From Oceanipulchritudo coccoides (GTDB lineage: Bacteria > Verrucomicrobiota > Verrucomicrobiia > Opitutales > Oceanipulchritudinaceae), in the NCBI RefSeq assembly GCF_010500615.1, contig NZ_JAAGNX010000001.1, positions 558,001-622,000 of the forward strand: DNA of 64,000 nt, written 5' to 3'. Positions 25,177 to 36,048 of this stretch are shown here, piece after piece. The notes below the pieces were generated by a model, which was not told the origin of the DNA, made no database searches, and was given only the letters and a program-made list of their open reading frames with translations. A program made the translations under genes and the position numbers. The stretch's first letter is position 1. Each line of letters opens with the position of its first letter.

Positions 25177-26514
25177 GTGAATATTGCCATGGTTTCCAAC
25201 GGTCAGTCCCCGCCGAAGCGGGCCATGGTGCATACCCTCGGGTGCCGGCTGAACCAGTCTGAATCGCAGATGCTGCGGGATCGTCTGGCCTCGGCGGGCT
25301 ATCTCGTGGTTCCTTTTGGCCAGCCTGCCGACCTTGGCATCATCAACACCTGCACAGTCACGCGGGAAGCGGATTCAAAATGCCGGAAGTCCATTCGCCA
25401 GTTCATTGCCCAGAACCCTGAGGCCTACACGGCCGTGATTGGCTGCTATTCGCAGATGGGGACAGCGGAAATTGCCGGGATCCCCGGGGTCGATTTGATT
25501 GTCGGAAACCAGGACAAGTTTGCTGTGCTTGAGCATATTGACCAGGGGAAGAACGAGCGGCCGGTCATATTACGCGAACGCATCAGCCGGGCGGACTTCA
25601 CCCTGAGCCATGTCGGGGACATTCCCTTCGACAAGCGAGCCAACCTGAAAGTCCAGGACGGCTGTGATTTCATGTGCAGCTTCTGTATCATTCCATTTGC
25701 CCGCGGGCAGGCGCGTTCCCGTGAATGGGAGAATACGCTGGATGAGGCACGGACGGCTGTCGCCCGCGGTATCAAGGAACTTGTCCTGACCGGAGTCAAT
25801 GTCGGCACCTACAACAATTCTGGCCACGGAATTGTCGACCTCGTGGATGCCCTGAATGATATCCCGGGTCTTCTGCATGTCCGTATTTCCAGTATTGAGC
25901 CGACAACCGTGCCGATTGATCTGCTCGACCGGATGGCCGATCCCAAGCACAACCTTTTGCCTTTCCTGCACCTGCCGCTCCAGTCAGGGAGTGATCCTGT
26001 CCTTGCCCTTATGCGAAGAAAGTATTCAATGAATGAATACAAGGCCTTTGTTGAAGAGGCAATTCGTCGTGTTCCAGGATTGTGCCTTGGAACTGACATC
26101 ATGGTGGGTTTCACAGGAGAGTCCGAGGCCGACTTTGAAGAGACCTGCAAACAGTTCCTTGAGCTGCCTTTCGCCTACACCCACGTGTTTCCCTTTTCCG
26201 AGCGCGAGGGAACGCTCGTCATGAAGCGGGAGGACGGATGGGTACCAATGGAGGAGCGGAGCCGTCGGTGCACGCGGTTGCGTCGATTAAGCTCGATGAA
26301 GCGACATGATTTCATGGAGGCGCATTCAGGCAAAGAAGCGCTCGTGCTACTGGAAGACCCCCGTGATGGTGGATTTCCCGGCTATACTGCCAATTACATC
26401 CGTGTCCGGGTGGGCAACCCCGGGCATGACATCCGGAATCAACTTGTGCGGGTGCGTCTTGGGAAGATTCGGGCCGACTGGATGGAGGCGGAGATTCTTG
26501 AATTTATCAATTAG
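25177..26514 (+). CDS. mtaB: tRNA threonylcarbamoyladenosine methylthiotransferase MtaB
   Basis: 445 residues (GTG at 25177, or ATG at 25189). The UPF0004 domain has Cys in TLGCRLNQSES, INTCTVT and IGCYSQ for the first Fe-S cluster. The radical-SAM motif is CDFMCSFCIIP at about 165. The SAM domain continues with LVLTGVNVGTY, and a TRAM-like domain occupies the C-terminus. The N-terminal text GCRLNQ..ES is that of MtaB rather than MiaB or RimO. It makes 2-methylthio-t6A at position 37 of ANN-decoding tRNAs. Confidence 0.92.
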   Translation: MNIAMVSNGQSPPKRAMVHTLGCRLNQSESQMLRDRLASAGYLVVPFGQPADLGIINTCTVTREADSKCRKSIRQFIAQNPEAYTAVIGCYSQMGTAEIAGIPGVDLIVGNQDKFAVLEHIDQGKNERPVILRERISRADFTLSHVGDIPFDKRANLKVQDGCDFMCSFCIIPFARGQARSREWENTLDEARTAVARGIKELVLTGVNVGTYNNSGHGIVDLVDALNDIPGLLHVRISSIEPTTVPIDLLDRMADPKHNLLPFLHLPLQSGSDPVLALMRRKYSMNEYKAFVEEAIRRVPGLCLGTDIMVGFTGESEADFEETCKQFLELPFAYTHVFPFSEREGTLVMKREDGWVPMEERSRRCTRLRRLSSMKRHDFMEAHSGKEALVLLEDPRDGGFPGYTANYIRVRVGNPGHDIRNQLVRVRLGKIRADWMEAEILEFIN

Positions 26515-26560
26515 CAAGAATACAAGAAGCTCCTTTCGAGTCCGTTTACCTTGTACCCTG

Positions 26561-26760
26561 CTAACGGCCGAAGGCCGGATTACATACCAGCCCCGCCCAA
26601 CGGGCGGGGTAAATAGAGTGAAAACAAATTAAGGGCTGAAGGCCAGATCGTGCACAAACATGTGACCAGCTTTCAGCCCTTTACGATTGGGTATCAATTA
26701 ACCCCGCCCTTTGGGCGGGGCTGGTATATCTGCGGGCCCTTGGCCCTCCTGTTGGCTAAC
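26561..26760. repeat. 200-bp nested palindrome (REPIN/MITE-like) after mtaB
   Basis: The outer arms near 26585-26610 (TACCAGCCCCGCCC, then GGGCGGGG) recur inverted at 26700-26726. Each arm is itself a hairpin. Inner arms AAGGGCTGAA (26631-26640) and TTCAGCCCTT (26672-26681) are perfect, and the ends CTAACGG...GGCC are imperfectly mirrored at 26735-26760. No frame is coding. It has the shape of a REP doublet or small non-autonomous element, and fills most of the 328-base gap. Confidence 0.6.
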
Positions 26761-26842
26761 GACAATTGGTACCAGAGGAAATAGTTAGCCCGCGACCCCG
26801 TTTCGGCAGTGGGATCGCGGGCACGTATTTCGGGGATACGTT

Positions 26843-27607
26843 TTAGGCTCGGCTCTCAATCTCCCTCTGCGGGAGAAAGCGTTTGAAAGTGAAGAGCCCG
26901 GCGACCAGGCCGAAGACAAGAGCCATGGCCGCCGGTTCAGGAACTCCCACTACTTGAATATTATCAAAGGCCACCGCCTCGCCACCTCCATTGACCACCG
27001 TGTCGATTCGTACATCGAGCAGGCTGCCGGTAATGGGGAATGCGGCCGAGGTGAAGGTTTGCATGGCGAACCCGAGCATGGTGCCTTCGCCAATCCCATC
27101 GAAATTCAGATCCTGACGCATGTTGGAATTGAATGTCTGACCGTCATTCTGGAAGGCGAGGGCAGTCTGCCAGCTGCCTGCATCAATACGGTATTGGACA
27201 AAAACAAAGTCGTCCACGCTGTCGAAGGTGACGATCGATCCAGCTCCGATGTCGATGGAGATCGTGAAGCTATCAAATCCTGTAAGGTCGATATTGGCAA
27301 AGTCCAGGATGGCCTCCCCGGAAGGGTTATCGGTTGAATCAATGTCTTCCGCTGCCCAGTACCAAGTGTCCCCGTAGTGGGTGTACTCTGGAATTCCGGT
27401 CGCCCCCGCATTCCCATCCGTGCGAATGAAGTAGTCATCGGCCCCATCCGAGAAACTGTTGGTGGCGAGAAATCGTGTCCCGAGTCCTTCTGTCTCGAAG
27501 GTCTCGAACATCAGGACGCTCGCCTCAATGTTCCGGGTGCATAGAAGGCATAGCGGAAGGGCGATTGGAATTAGCTGAAGTTTTTTTAAGTGAAGTTGTT
27601 TTTTCAT
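26843..27607 (-). CDS. PEP-CTERM sorted exported protein
   Basis: 254 residues with a signal peptide (MKKQLHLKKLQLIPIALPLC) and a C-terminal PEP-CTERM signal: VPEPAAM, a hydrophobic helix ALVFGLVAGLFTF and the basic KRFLPQR. The body is beta-rich with Asp-rich turns (FSDGADDYFI, then FDSVDDFVFVQYRID) like other PEP-CTERM surface proteins; ligand unknown. It should be handled by an exosortase system elsewhere in the genome. A hairpin occupies the ribosome-site position (27611-27633). Confidence 0.85.
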   Translation of the reverse strand: MKKQLHLKKLQLIPIALPLCLLCTRNIEASVLMFETFETEGLGTRFLATNSFSDGADDYFIRTDGNAGATGIPEYTHYGDTWYWAAEDIDSTDNPSGEAILDFANIDLTGFDSFTISIDIGAGSIVTFDSVDDFVFVQYRIDAGSWQTALAFQNDGQTFNSNMRQDLNFDGIGEGTMLGFAMQTFTSAAFPITGSLLDVRIDTVVNGGGEAVAFDNIQVVGVPEPAAMALVFGLVAGLFTFKRFLPQREIESRA

Positions 27608-27610
27608 TAC

Positions 27611-27633
27611 ACGGACAGCTTTTGGCCGTCCGT
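27611..27633 (-). promoter_or_regulatory. Hairpin abutting the PEP-CTERM start codon
   Basis: Perfect 6-base arms ACGGAC (27611-27616) and GTCCGT (27628-27633), ending three bases before the start codon, where a Shine-Dalgarno sequence would be expected; none is seen. It may control translation or be the 3' hairpin of the upstream hslO transcript, though no T-run follows. Confidence 0.35.
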
Positions 27634-27687
27634 ATCCGCATGCAAATTCACTTTATAGACATTATGAACCGAATGATTTGCCGGAAT

Positions 27688-28509
27688 TCAGGTAGTCTTT
27701 TCACTTGTGTCCGCAAGATAAGCCTCCATTGCCTCCCTGCTGATCCGGTAACGGCCTGCACAGCGCGGACAATTAATAGTGATAGCTTCCTCTTCCCCGA
27801 AGAGCCCCTCTGGATCAGCCTGCATCGGGGACTTTAAAATCTCCAGGATCCTGTCGTAATTGCATCCGCAGGACCAGCCGTAGCGCCGCGTCTCGAGCAG
27901 ACTCACCGTTTCCGTGTCCTGAAGGGACTGGACAGTTTTCTGGTCAAGATTCTTAAACCAGCTTTCATCCCAGTCCGGGTGGGCCGTGACGAGGGCATAG
28001 CGATCCTCTCCCAGATGAAAAAAGCGTCCCGGTCGCTGCTCCGACTGGCTGTAATAGAACTCAATGGTCGCCTTGGGATCTGCCCCCTCAAACGGGACGA
28101 TGCTCCGGTGTGGCGGTTTTCCCCGGACAACAAGGTCCTGATAAAACATGTTTGTTTCTTCTTCCTTCAGCCCATCGGTAAAAATCCGACCGGTGACGGT
28201 CGACAACTCGGTGTCTCCGGCGAGGAAGATATTAAGATGTGGATCTTGAAAATGGACTGTCCAGGCGAGCACCTCGTTTCGTGGATGGGAAGCTGCGTGC
28301 AATGTAAAACCGGCAAAGAAGTCCTTGAAGTACTCGGCGTTTTCACGGGTCACCTGGATGCCGTGGTGTTGCAGATGAAGAAAGTAATCAACAAAGAGCC
28401 CGCTGAAGTCAGCGCTGGCGACAAGCACGTTGCGGCCGCGGACAAAGCGGTTTTCGATCAGGCACCCTTCTGGTTCAGAGGCGGGCTGGTTTCCTTTTTC
28501 GGATGACAT
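27688..28509 (-). CDS. hslO: Hsp33-family redox-regulated chaperone
   Basis: 273 residues. The N-terminal domain holds the Hsp33 fold. The C-terminal redox switch is present: CGC in WSCGCNYDRI at about 215 and CPRC in ITINCPRCAGRY at about 250, the four zinc-binding Cys that form disulfides and release the chaperone under oxidative stress. Length is close to the usual 290. It is cytoplasmic. Confidence 0.88.
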   Translation of the reverse strand: MSSEKGNQPASEPEGCLIENRFVRGRNVLVASADFSGLFVDYFLHLQHHGIQVTRENAEYFKDFFAGFTLHAASHPRNEVLAWTVHFQDPHLNIFLAGDTELSTVTGRIFTDGLKEEETNMFYQDLVVRGKPPHRSIVPFEGADPKATIEFYYSQSEQRPGRFFHLGEDRYALVTAHPDWDESWFKNLDQKTVQSLQDTETVSLLETRRYGWSCGCNYDRILEILKSPMQADPEGLFGEEEAITINCPRCAGRYRISREAMEAYLADTSEKTT

Positions 28510-28552
28510 GCCTGCACGGTGCCATGGATCTGGCAGAAATCAAGTACTCAGC

Positions 28553-29017
28553 TCAAGGTTGCAGGGCGTAAGTGTAACGATCGTTATTTCCAAAAAACAG
28601 CCCGGTTGTCAGGTTCCCGTCATCAAGAATTTCGTCGACCTTTTGAAATACGGCTTCCGTGCCGTCCGACCCGACAAGGCTGATCCCTGCGGTAACGCCC
28701 AAAATTTCCTTTTCCCAGTCCCATTTTCCGCCAACCACACTCAGGTCGCGAAATCTTGGCAGACGTCCCTTCATTTCCGGAGGAATCAATCCCTCATTGA
28801 CATCTTCCGGCCAATGCCCGTGTTCCGTGGCATACATCTCGAAAGCGGCCGCATAAATCCGGTAGTTGTTGGCCAGCGAAGTGGCCTGCGATCGGGTCTG
28901 GTAGGAAAGAAATGCCGGGATGGCGATGGCCGCCAGTAGACCGATAATGGTCACGACAATCATAATCTCGACAAGGGTGAAGCCCCGAACTCGCTCTCTG
29001 GTCCTTACCATGAACAC
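28553..29017 (-). CDS. Type IV/type II pseudopilin (GspG-like)
   Basis: 154 residues. A short basic leader (MFMVRTRERVR) ends in the prepilin-peptidase site G|FTLVEIMIVVTIIGLLAAIA, with the conserved Glu5. The rest is a small soluble domain (ANNYRIYAAAFEMYATEHGH). It is processed and methylated in the inner membrane and may be part of a pilus or a secretion pseudopilus. No other secretion gene is adjacent. Confidence 0.85.
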   Translation of the reverse strand: MFMVRTRERVRGFTLVEIMIVVTIIGLLAAIAIPAFLSYQTRSQATSLANNYRIYAAAFEMYATEHGHWPEDVNEGLIPPEMKGRLPRFRDLSVVGGKWDWEKEILGVTAGISLVGSDGTEAVFQKVDEILDDGNLTTGLFFGNNDRYTYALQP

Positions 29018-29085
29018 AAAATCTAGCTAACGGATTCGAGTGAGTCAATTTTCCACTTGATGAAGAAATTGCTAAAATCCGGCCA

Positions 29086-29775
29086 TTAATTCAGCTCAAT
29101 CTCGTCGTCCCGCGTCGATCCCTGAAGCTTGTCAAAGAGGTCGAGGCGAGCTTCCTCCTTGATGAGGAACTGTTCAAAAATTTCATACCGATGGCCGAGG
29201 GAAAGGGTCTCCAGAAGTCGCTGCTTGATTGCAGGATCATGGCAGATCGAGTGTATAGCGACATCGATAAACGGCCCCGTTTGTTCCAGTGACTGAAGAA
29301 ACTGGACATACTCCTCGGGAAGTCCGCGTGTCAGCTCCGGTTGCTTTTCAAGATGTGAAAGGATCTGGTTCCTGTTTATGGAATAGGAATCATTGTCTTC
29401 GTCGCTTTCCTCGCATGGGCAGGTTTCAATCCGGACCAACCGGTAAGGAGACTCCTGCACGACTTCCAGTAGCCGGACCCGGATGATGCCCTGAAGGGCC
29501 AGGTTTGAGGTGCCGTCCGGATTTTGGTGTGCCGCCCGGACGACTCCCACGGTTCCCATTTTTGCAGGTGGCTCTTCCTGTCCTTCGGTCTCGGAGTCGG
29601 TGTCTTCATTGAATATCGCGAAGAGACGGTGCGACTTCAGGATATCGGCAATCATCTCCCGGTAGCGCTGTTCAAAAATGAAGAGTGGCATGACGGCGTG
29701 CGGAAACAAAACCGTGTCACGCAGGGTCATGACCGGAATGATTTCGGGAATATCGATGTCTTCGGAAAGCTCCAT
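29086..29775 (-). CDS. LON N-terminal (substrate-binding) domain protein
   Basis: 229 residues from the ATG at 29773-29775 (MELSEDIDIPEIIPVMTLRD); an upstream frame extends to 29934 but has no family match. The PUA-like LON domain is seen in LRDTVLFPHAVMPLFIFEQRY and GTVGVVRAAHQNPDGTSNLAL. The AAA and protease domains of Lon are absent. Stand-alone LON-domain proteins are widespread and their role is unclear. It probably forms a unit with the 104-residue protein upstream. Confidence 0.85.
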   Translation of the reverse strand: MELSEDIDIPEIIPVMTLRDTVLFPHAVMPLFIFEQRYREMIADILKSHRLFAIFNEDTDSETEGQEEPPAKMGTVGVVRAAHQNPDGTSNLALQGIIRVRLLEVVQESPYRLVRIETCPCEESDEDNDSYSINRNQILSHLEKQPELTRGLPEEYVQFLQSLEQTGPFIDVAIHSICHDPAIKQRLLETLSLGHRYEIFEQFLIKEEARLDLFDKLQGSTRDDEIELN

Positions 29776-29809
29776 GCGGCAGTTTAAACGACGATTGTGG
29801 ATCGTGCAA

Positions 29810-30124
29810 CTAGAGTATGGAACCTTCGTCGGCCCATTTCCATGCTTGTAACAGCTTCGGATCGGGATCGTCCGATTCAGCGAAATAGACCGCCAGACGT
29901 AAATAATGGAGGCGGTCGGCAGGGGTTTGCTCACGGAGGTTCAGGATGTCCTCGAAAAGAGCCTCCGGGGAACGCCCGTTGAGCTCCTCTATTTCCTGTA
30001 TACCGAGATCAAGGAGGTCACGCACACTGGGCAGGTCCATCCCCGGAATCCGCTTGAGGGGCGAATTCAGGGCTTCCATATCGACCTTTTTCTTTTTCTT
30101 CCTCGGGAAAATGTTGTCCTCCAT
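29810..30124 (-). CDS. Cdd1/pathogenicity-locus helix-hairpin-helix protein
   Basis: 104 residues from the ATG at 30122-30124 (MEDNIFPRKKKKK). The Lys run is followed by the HhH signature of the Cdd1 family (PLKRIPGMDLPSVRDLLDLG, then IEELNGRSPEALFEDI) and the C-terminal DRLHYLRLAVYFAES. The family is small and poorly understood; HhH implies DNA or RNA binding. It is divergent from dnaK. Confidence 0.75.
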   Translation of the reverse strand: MEDNIFPRKKKKKVDMEALNSPLKRIPGMDLPSVRDLLDLGIQEIEELNGRSPEALFEDILNLREQTPADRLHYLRLAVYFAESDDPDPKLLQAWKWADEGSIL

Positions 30125-30209
30125 GAGCTTCAAGGAAGGCAAGGGTCGCCAGCTTGGCAAGTCGGCAGGCACCTTAAATTCAGGTGTGCCGGGCGGGGCT
30201 CCGGATGCC

Positions 30210-30258
30210 TGTCACAGGTGGGACATCGGAAGCCCAAAGTGTGACAGAAGGTGTGACA
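30210..30258. promoter_or_regulatory. Short GTGTGACA repeats upstream of dnaK
   Basis: TGTCACA (30210-30216) and two GTGTGACA copies 12 bases apart (30239-30246, 30251-30258) lie in the 262-base region between the Cdd1-like gene and dnaK. They may be regulator sites for either gene. No CIRCE (HrcA) repeat is visible here or before groES. Confidence 0.25.
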
Positions 30259-30386
30259 AGGCGGGACAGGATACGGGCTGGAGTGCATCTCTAAAATGTA
30301 CCTAATAATCCATAAAATACTGATAAATAGATGGTTAGGGTTTAAATAACAGATCTGGCACAATAGGTGCGATTGGGTTAGCCGAT

Positions 30387-32345
30387 ATGGGTAAAATTTT
30401 AGGAATTGATTTAGGAACGACAAACTCCTGCATGGCGATCATGGAGGGCGGTGAGCCAACGGTGATCCCAAACAGTGAAGGAGCCCGGACAACTCCCTCT
30501 GTGGTGGCTTTCGCCAAGAATGGTGAGCGCCTCGTGGGGCAAGCCGCTAAACGGCAGGCAGTCACCAATCCGGAAAACACGATTTTCTCGGCTAAGCGTC
30601 TGATTGGGCGTAAGTTTACTGAGATATCAGAAGAAGCGGCGAACATGCCGTTTAAAGTGATCGAAGGAAAGAACGGGGACGCGTGGATCGAGGTTATTGA
30701 AGGTGGTGAGAAAAAGTCTTACCCGCCCGAGCAGATCAGCTCGATGGTGCTCGCTAAGCTCAAGGCTGACGCGGAAGCGTACCTTGGAGAGCCGGTGACC
30801 CAGGCGGTAATTACTGTTCCTGCTTATTTTAATGACTCCGAGCGCCAGGCAACCAAGGACGCCGGAACAATTGCCGGTCTGGAAGTGCTTCGAATCATCA
30901 ATGAGCCGACTGCCGCATCTTTGGCTTTCGGCTTGGACAAGAAGAATGAGGAAACAATTGCTGTGTATGACCTCGGTGGTGGTACATTTGATATTTCCAT
31001 TCTTGAAATTGGTGATGGGGTTTTTGAGGTCAAGGCGACCAACGGTGACACCCATCTTGGTGGAGACAATTGGGACAACGCCATCATTCAGTGGTTGGTT
31101 GACGATTTCGCGAAGGAGAACGGAGTTGACCTGCGTCAGGATAAAATGGCCCTGCAGCGCCTGAAGGAAGAAGCGGAAAAGGCTAAGATTGCCCTCAGCT
31201 CCTCCCAGTCGACTGATATTAATCTTCCCTTTATCACAGCTGACTCCTCCGGTCCAAAGCACCTGAACGTGCAGCTGACCCGGAGCAAGATCGAGCAGAT
31301 CACCGATCACTTGTTCGAGCGTACTGTCGGACCCTTCAAAGCTTGTTTGAAGGATGCAGGCCTGAGTGCTGGTGATATCAATAATCTGGTTCTGGTCGGT
31401 GGCATGACCCGTATGCCGAAGGTCATCGAGACCTCTCGCACACTCGCCGGCAAGGAACCCAACAAGGGTGTGAACCCGGATGAGGTGGTTGCCATTGGCG
31501 CGGCCATTCAGGGAGCGGTGCTCGCTGGCGACGTGAAGGATGTTCTCCTCCTTGATGTGACGCCGCTGACCCTTGCCATTGAAACTGCAGGCGGGGTGGC
31601 CACGGCGATGATTGAGCGTAACACGACCATCCCGACCAAAAAGTCGCAGATCTTTTCAACTTACGCCGACCAGCAGACGGCTGTTGACATCAAGGTGCTC
31701 CAAGGCGAGCGCCCGATGGCCAATGACAACAAGCTGCTTGGTAATTTCCGGCTTGATGGTATTCCCGGGGCACCTCGTGGCGTTCCGCAAATCGAGGTGA
31801 CCTTCGATATTGATGCCAACGGCATCCTTCACGTCTCGGCAACCGACAAGGGGACTGGCAAGGAGCAGAAGATTTCCATTACAAACGCTTCCGGCCTCAG
31901 TGAAGATGAGGTCAACAAGATGAAGGAGGATGCTGAGAAGAATGCCGAGACGGATCGCAAGGCCAAGGAAATCGCGGAGACGCGTAACCAGCTCGATACC
32001 GTTGTCTTCTCAACGGAGAAACTCATCAAGGAAAGTGGTGACAAGTTTGCCGACAGCGACAAGAAACTGATCCAGGAGCTTGTTGATGAGGGCAAGAAAG
32101 CACTCGAGTCTGGTGAGGCCGAACGCATGAAAGCTGCCTTGGATAAAATCAACAACAGTGAGGAAATGCAGCAGGCGGTTGCCAAGCTCTACCAGGAGCA
32201 GGCCGCAGCCGGTGGTGCTGATGCCGGAGCGGCGGGTCCTCAGCCGGGAGCTGACGCGGGCTCTTCTTCGGAGGCTTCTTCCCCGGCAAGCGACGACAAT
32301 GTCGTTGATGCTGAAGTTGAGGATGTCGAGGACGGCAAAAAATAA
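30387..32345 (+). CDS. dnaK: Molecular chaperone DnaK (Hsp70)
   Basis: 652 residues. The ATPase domain has the phosphate-1 motif [14 protein letters not shown], the [11 protein letters not shown] block and the [16 protein letters not shown] motif. The substrate domain has [17 protein letters not shown], and the C-terminal lid ends in a Gly/Ala-rich tail with an acidic [10 protein letters not shown] terminus. It folds and protects proteins in an ATP cycle with DnaJ and GrpE, which are not in the window. Followed by groES after 97 bases. Confidence 0.98.
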   Translation: MGKILGIDLGTTNSCMAIMEGGEPTVIPNSEGARTTPSVVAFAKNGERLVGQAAKRQAVTNPENTIFSAKRLIGRKFTEISEEAANMPFKVIEGKNGDAWIEVIEGGEKKSYPPEQISSMVLAKLKADAEAYLGEPVTQAVITVPAYFNDSERQATKDAGTIAGLEVLRIINEPTAASLAFGLDKKNEETIAVYDLGGGTFDISILEIGDGVFEVKATNGDTHLGGDNWDNAIIQWLVDDFAKENGVDLRQDKMALQRLKEEAEKAKIALSSSQSTDINLPFITADSSGPKHLNVQLTRSKIEQITDHLFERTVGPFKACLKDAGLSAGDINNLVLVGGMTRMPKVIETSRTLAGKEPNKGVNPDEVVAIGAAIQGAVLAGDVKDVLLLDVTPLTLAIETAGGVATAMIERNTTIPTKKSQIFSTYADQQTAVDIKVLQGERPMANDNKLLGNFRLDGIPGAPRGVPQIEVTFDIDANGILHVSATDKGTGKEQKISITNASGLSEDEVNKMKEDAEKNAETDRKAKEIAETRNQLDTVVFSTEKLIKESGDKFADSDKKLIQELVDEGKKALESGEAERMKAALDKINNSEEMQQAVAKLYQEQAAAGGADAGAAGPQPGADAGSSSEASSPASDDNVVDAEVEDVEDGKK

Positions 32346-32442
32346 ACTCTTTCGATCCGTCCACTCGCGCTCCAGTGCAGGTGTCCGGATTGTTTATGTG
32401 AACAAACTGACTCTTATTTAAACATCAAAAAATCGATACAAA

Positions 32443-32739
32443 ATGGCAAAAAACAAAGTCAAAATCACACCTCTCGGAGATCGCGTTCTTGTAAAGACCG
32501 TTTCCGTTGAGGAAGAAGTCAAAGGCGGGATCATCATCCCTGATTCAGCCAAGGAAAAGCCGACCACGGCCGAAGTCCTTGCCCTGGGTAACGGGAAGAA
32601 GGATGGCGAGAAGTACGAATTCTCCGTCAAAGTAGGTGACACGGTCATCATCAGCAAGTACGGCGGGACACAGGTCAAGTATGACGATGTGGAATACACC
32701 ATCCTGCGTGAAGATGATATCCTCGGAGTCATTGCCTAA
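32443..32739 (+). CDS. groES: Co-chaperonin GroES
   Basis: 98 residues with the full GroES pattern: [20 protein letters not shown], the mobile loop [13 protein letters not shown] and the C-terminal [13 protein letters not shown]. It caps GroEL. It is 49 bases upstream of groEL in the usual operon. Confidence 0.97.
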   Translation: MAKNKVKITPLGDRVLVKTVSVEEEVKGGIIIPDSAKEKPTTAEVLALGNGKKDGEKYEFSVKVGDTVIISKYGGTQVKYDDVEYTILREDDILGVIA

Positions 32740-32767
32740 GGCGGTTGCCGTCTCATTCAATTATTAA

Positions 32768-34441
<1,674 letters not shown>

Positions 34442-34493
34442 TCTTTGCCTGTCCAGGTCTCTTTACCAAACCAGACTAGACTGATTTAAGGCA

Positions 34494-34531
34494 AGCCCCG
34501 GTATCGTGAAAACGGTACCGGGGCTTTTTTT
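34494..34531 (+). terminator. Rho-independent terminator of groES-groEL
   Basis: Perfect 10-base arms AGCCCCGGTA (34494-34503) and TACCGGGGCT (34516-34525), followed by seven T (34525-34531). Confidence 0.85.
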
Positions 34532-34609
34532 GTGTCACAGGCCTCCGGCCTGTGGTTAGCTCTCGAATCAGCTGAGGATATGATTAACAGGCCAGAGGCC
34601 TGTGACACA
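34531..34609. repeat. REP-doublet palindrome between groEL and sod terminators
   Basis: Perfect 14-base arms TGTGTCACAGGCCT (34531-34544) and AGGCCTGTGACACA (34596-34609), each extended as a GGCC-rich hairpin (CAGGCCTCCGGCCTG on the left). Similar in style to the element after mtaB but with different sequence. Non-coding. Confidence 0.55.
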
Positions 34610-34611
34610 AA

Positions 34612-34642
34612 AAAGCGCCCGGCCATTGAGGACGGGCGCTTT
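34612..34642 (-). terminator. Rho-independent terminator of the sod gene
   Basis: Perfect 9-base arms AAAGCGCCC (34612-34620) and GGGCGCTTT (34634-34642); on the minus strand they run into six T. Confidence 0.8.
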
Positions 34643-34669
34643 CGTATCTAAAGCTCAGGGATGCTCTGC

Positions 34670-35302
34670 TCAGGCAGTGACTTTTCCGTAGTAATCACTT
34701 ACCTTGTCCCAGTTGACGACATTCCAGAAAGCGGAGATGTAGTCTGGGCGACGGTTCTGGTAATTCAAGTAGTAGGCGTGTTCCCAGACGTCCAGTCCGA
34801 GGATGGGTGTTCCACCGCAGTAGCCGTAGATTTCACCCATTTCCGGGTTGTCCTGGTTTGGCGTGCTGGCCACTTTCAGGCTACCGTCAGGATAGGCAAT
34901 GAGCCAAGCCCAGCCTGAACCGAAACGGGTCGCGGCTGCTGCAGCGAATGCCTTCTTGAACTCATCGAAGCTACCAAAGGTTGATTCGATCTTGTCCTTA
35001 AGGGCACCTGTAGGATCCCCGCCACCGTTTGGTGAAATGACCGTCCAGAAGAGGCTGTGGTTAGCGTGGCCTCCGCCATTGTTGCGCACGGCTGTCTGCA
35101 CTGCCTCGGGGAGCTTGCCAATATTGCTGATCAGGTCGGAAATGCACTCCGGTGCGTCAATTCCCGCATCTGCCAGGGCCTTGTTCACATTTGTGATGTA
35201 GGCGTTGTGGTGCTTTGAGTGATGGATTTCCATCGTCCGCGCATCAATGTGCGGCTCAAGCGCGTTGTAAGCGTATTCCAGTTCAGGTAATGTGTATGCC
35301 AT
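34670..35302 (-). CDS. sodA: Iron/manganese superoxide dismutase
   Basis: 210 residues. Metal ligands are in [12 protein letters not shown] (first His), [11 protein letters not shown] (second His) and [20 protein letters not shown] (Asp and His). The GGGHANH text and the NRRPDY end resemble the Mn-type, but Fe or cambialistic use cannot be excluded. No signal peptide is visible, so it is cytoplasmic. It detoxifies superoxide. Confidence 0.95.
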   Translation of the reverse strand: MAYTLPELEYAYNALEPHIDARTMEIHHSKHHNAYITNVNKALADAGIDAPECISDLISNIGKLPEAVQTAVRNNGGGHANHSLFWTVISPNGGGDPTGALKDKIESTFGSFDEFKKAFAAAAATRFGSGWAWLIAYPDGSLKVASTPNQDNPEMGEIYGYCGGTPILGLDVWEHAYYLNYQNRRPDYISAFWNVVNWDKVSDYYGKVTA

Positions 35303-35359
35303 AATGTGTTGTGGTTGAGATTAGTATGAGAATTAAGTAACCCCAGCACAACAACATCG

Positions 35360-35938
35360 TCAACTGCCCGAACGTTTTCTTTGAAAATAAGCTTGGAGAA
35401 CGGCTTTACACTCGGCTTCAAGGATTCCGCTGCTGACCTCAACCTGATGATTCAGCCTTGGCAGCTCATGGACGGAAGCTGCCCCGCCCATGCATCCCAT
35501 TTTGGGGTCTGGAACGGCGAAGACCACTTTGGACAGGCGCGCCATGATTGTCGCCCCCGAGCACATCGGGCATGGTTCCTTGGTGACATACAAAGTCGCG
35601 CCGTTCAGCCTCCAGTCACTGATGATTTGGGTGGCTTGGGTGATTGCCAAGACCTCGGCGTGAGCGGTCGGATCATTGAGCGATTCAACCTGGTTGTAGG
35701 CCCGCGCGATGATGGCTCCTTCAAATTCAATAATGGCCCCGACCGGAACTTCATTGGCCTTCCATGCTTTCAAGGCCTCATTATAAGCGTGCGCCATGTA
35801 ATATGTGGCATCCCGGTTGAGCTCAGAAGGCCGGATTGGCTCGAAGGGGCAGGGCGGCGGTTCAGTCGATTTCATCTCGGTTGGGTGCGGTTCCAGTCGG
35901 TCGTTTTGATTAGGATTCCGGTTTTCGGTTACAGGCAA
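35360..35938 (-). CDS. tadA: tRNA-adenosine deaminase TadA-like nucleoside deaminase
   Basis: 192 residues from TTG at 35936-35938, which has GGGGA eight to ten bases upstream; an ATG at 35875 is an alternative and would drop a Pro/Asn-rich leader. The deaminase zinc site is HAE (THAEVLAI) and PCPMCSGA, where Ser replaces the usual Ala. The MAHAYNEALKAWKANEVPVG block is the TadA start. It converts A34 of tRNA-Arg(ACG) to inosine; a guanine-deaminase role is less likely. Confidence 0.85.
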   Translation of the reverse strand: MPVTENRNPNQNDRLEPHPTEMKSTEPPPCPFEPIRPSELNRDATYYMAHAYNEALKAWKANEVPVGAIIEFEGAIIARAYNQVESLNDPTAHAEVLAITQATQIISDWRLNGATLYVTKEPCPMCSGATIMARLSKVVFAVPDPKMGCMGGAASVHELPRLNHQVEVSSGILEAECKAVLQAYFQRKRSGS

Positions 35939-36048
35939 GTGAATTCCCCTTTTATGCCCGATTCGTGAGCCCTTTAACTCTTGACTTAAAGGCCGTTACT
36001 GAGCGTGAATGCCCTTTCGTTTAACGAAATAGACACACACACGAATAT

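Noticed and set aside
30173-30386. CIRCE/HrcA operator before dnaK or groES
   Set aside because: No TTAGCACTC-N9-GAGTGCTAA sequence or close variant found in either upstream region.
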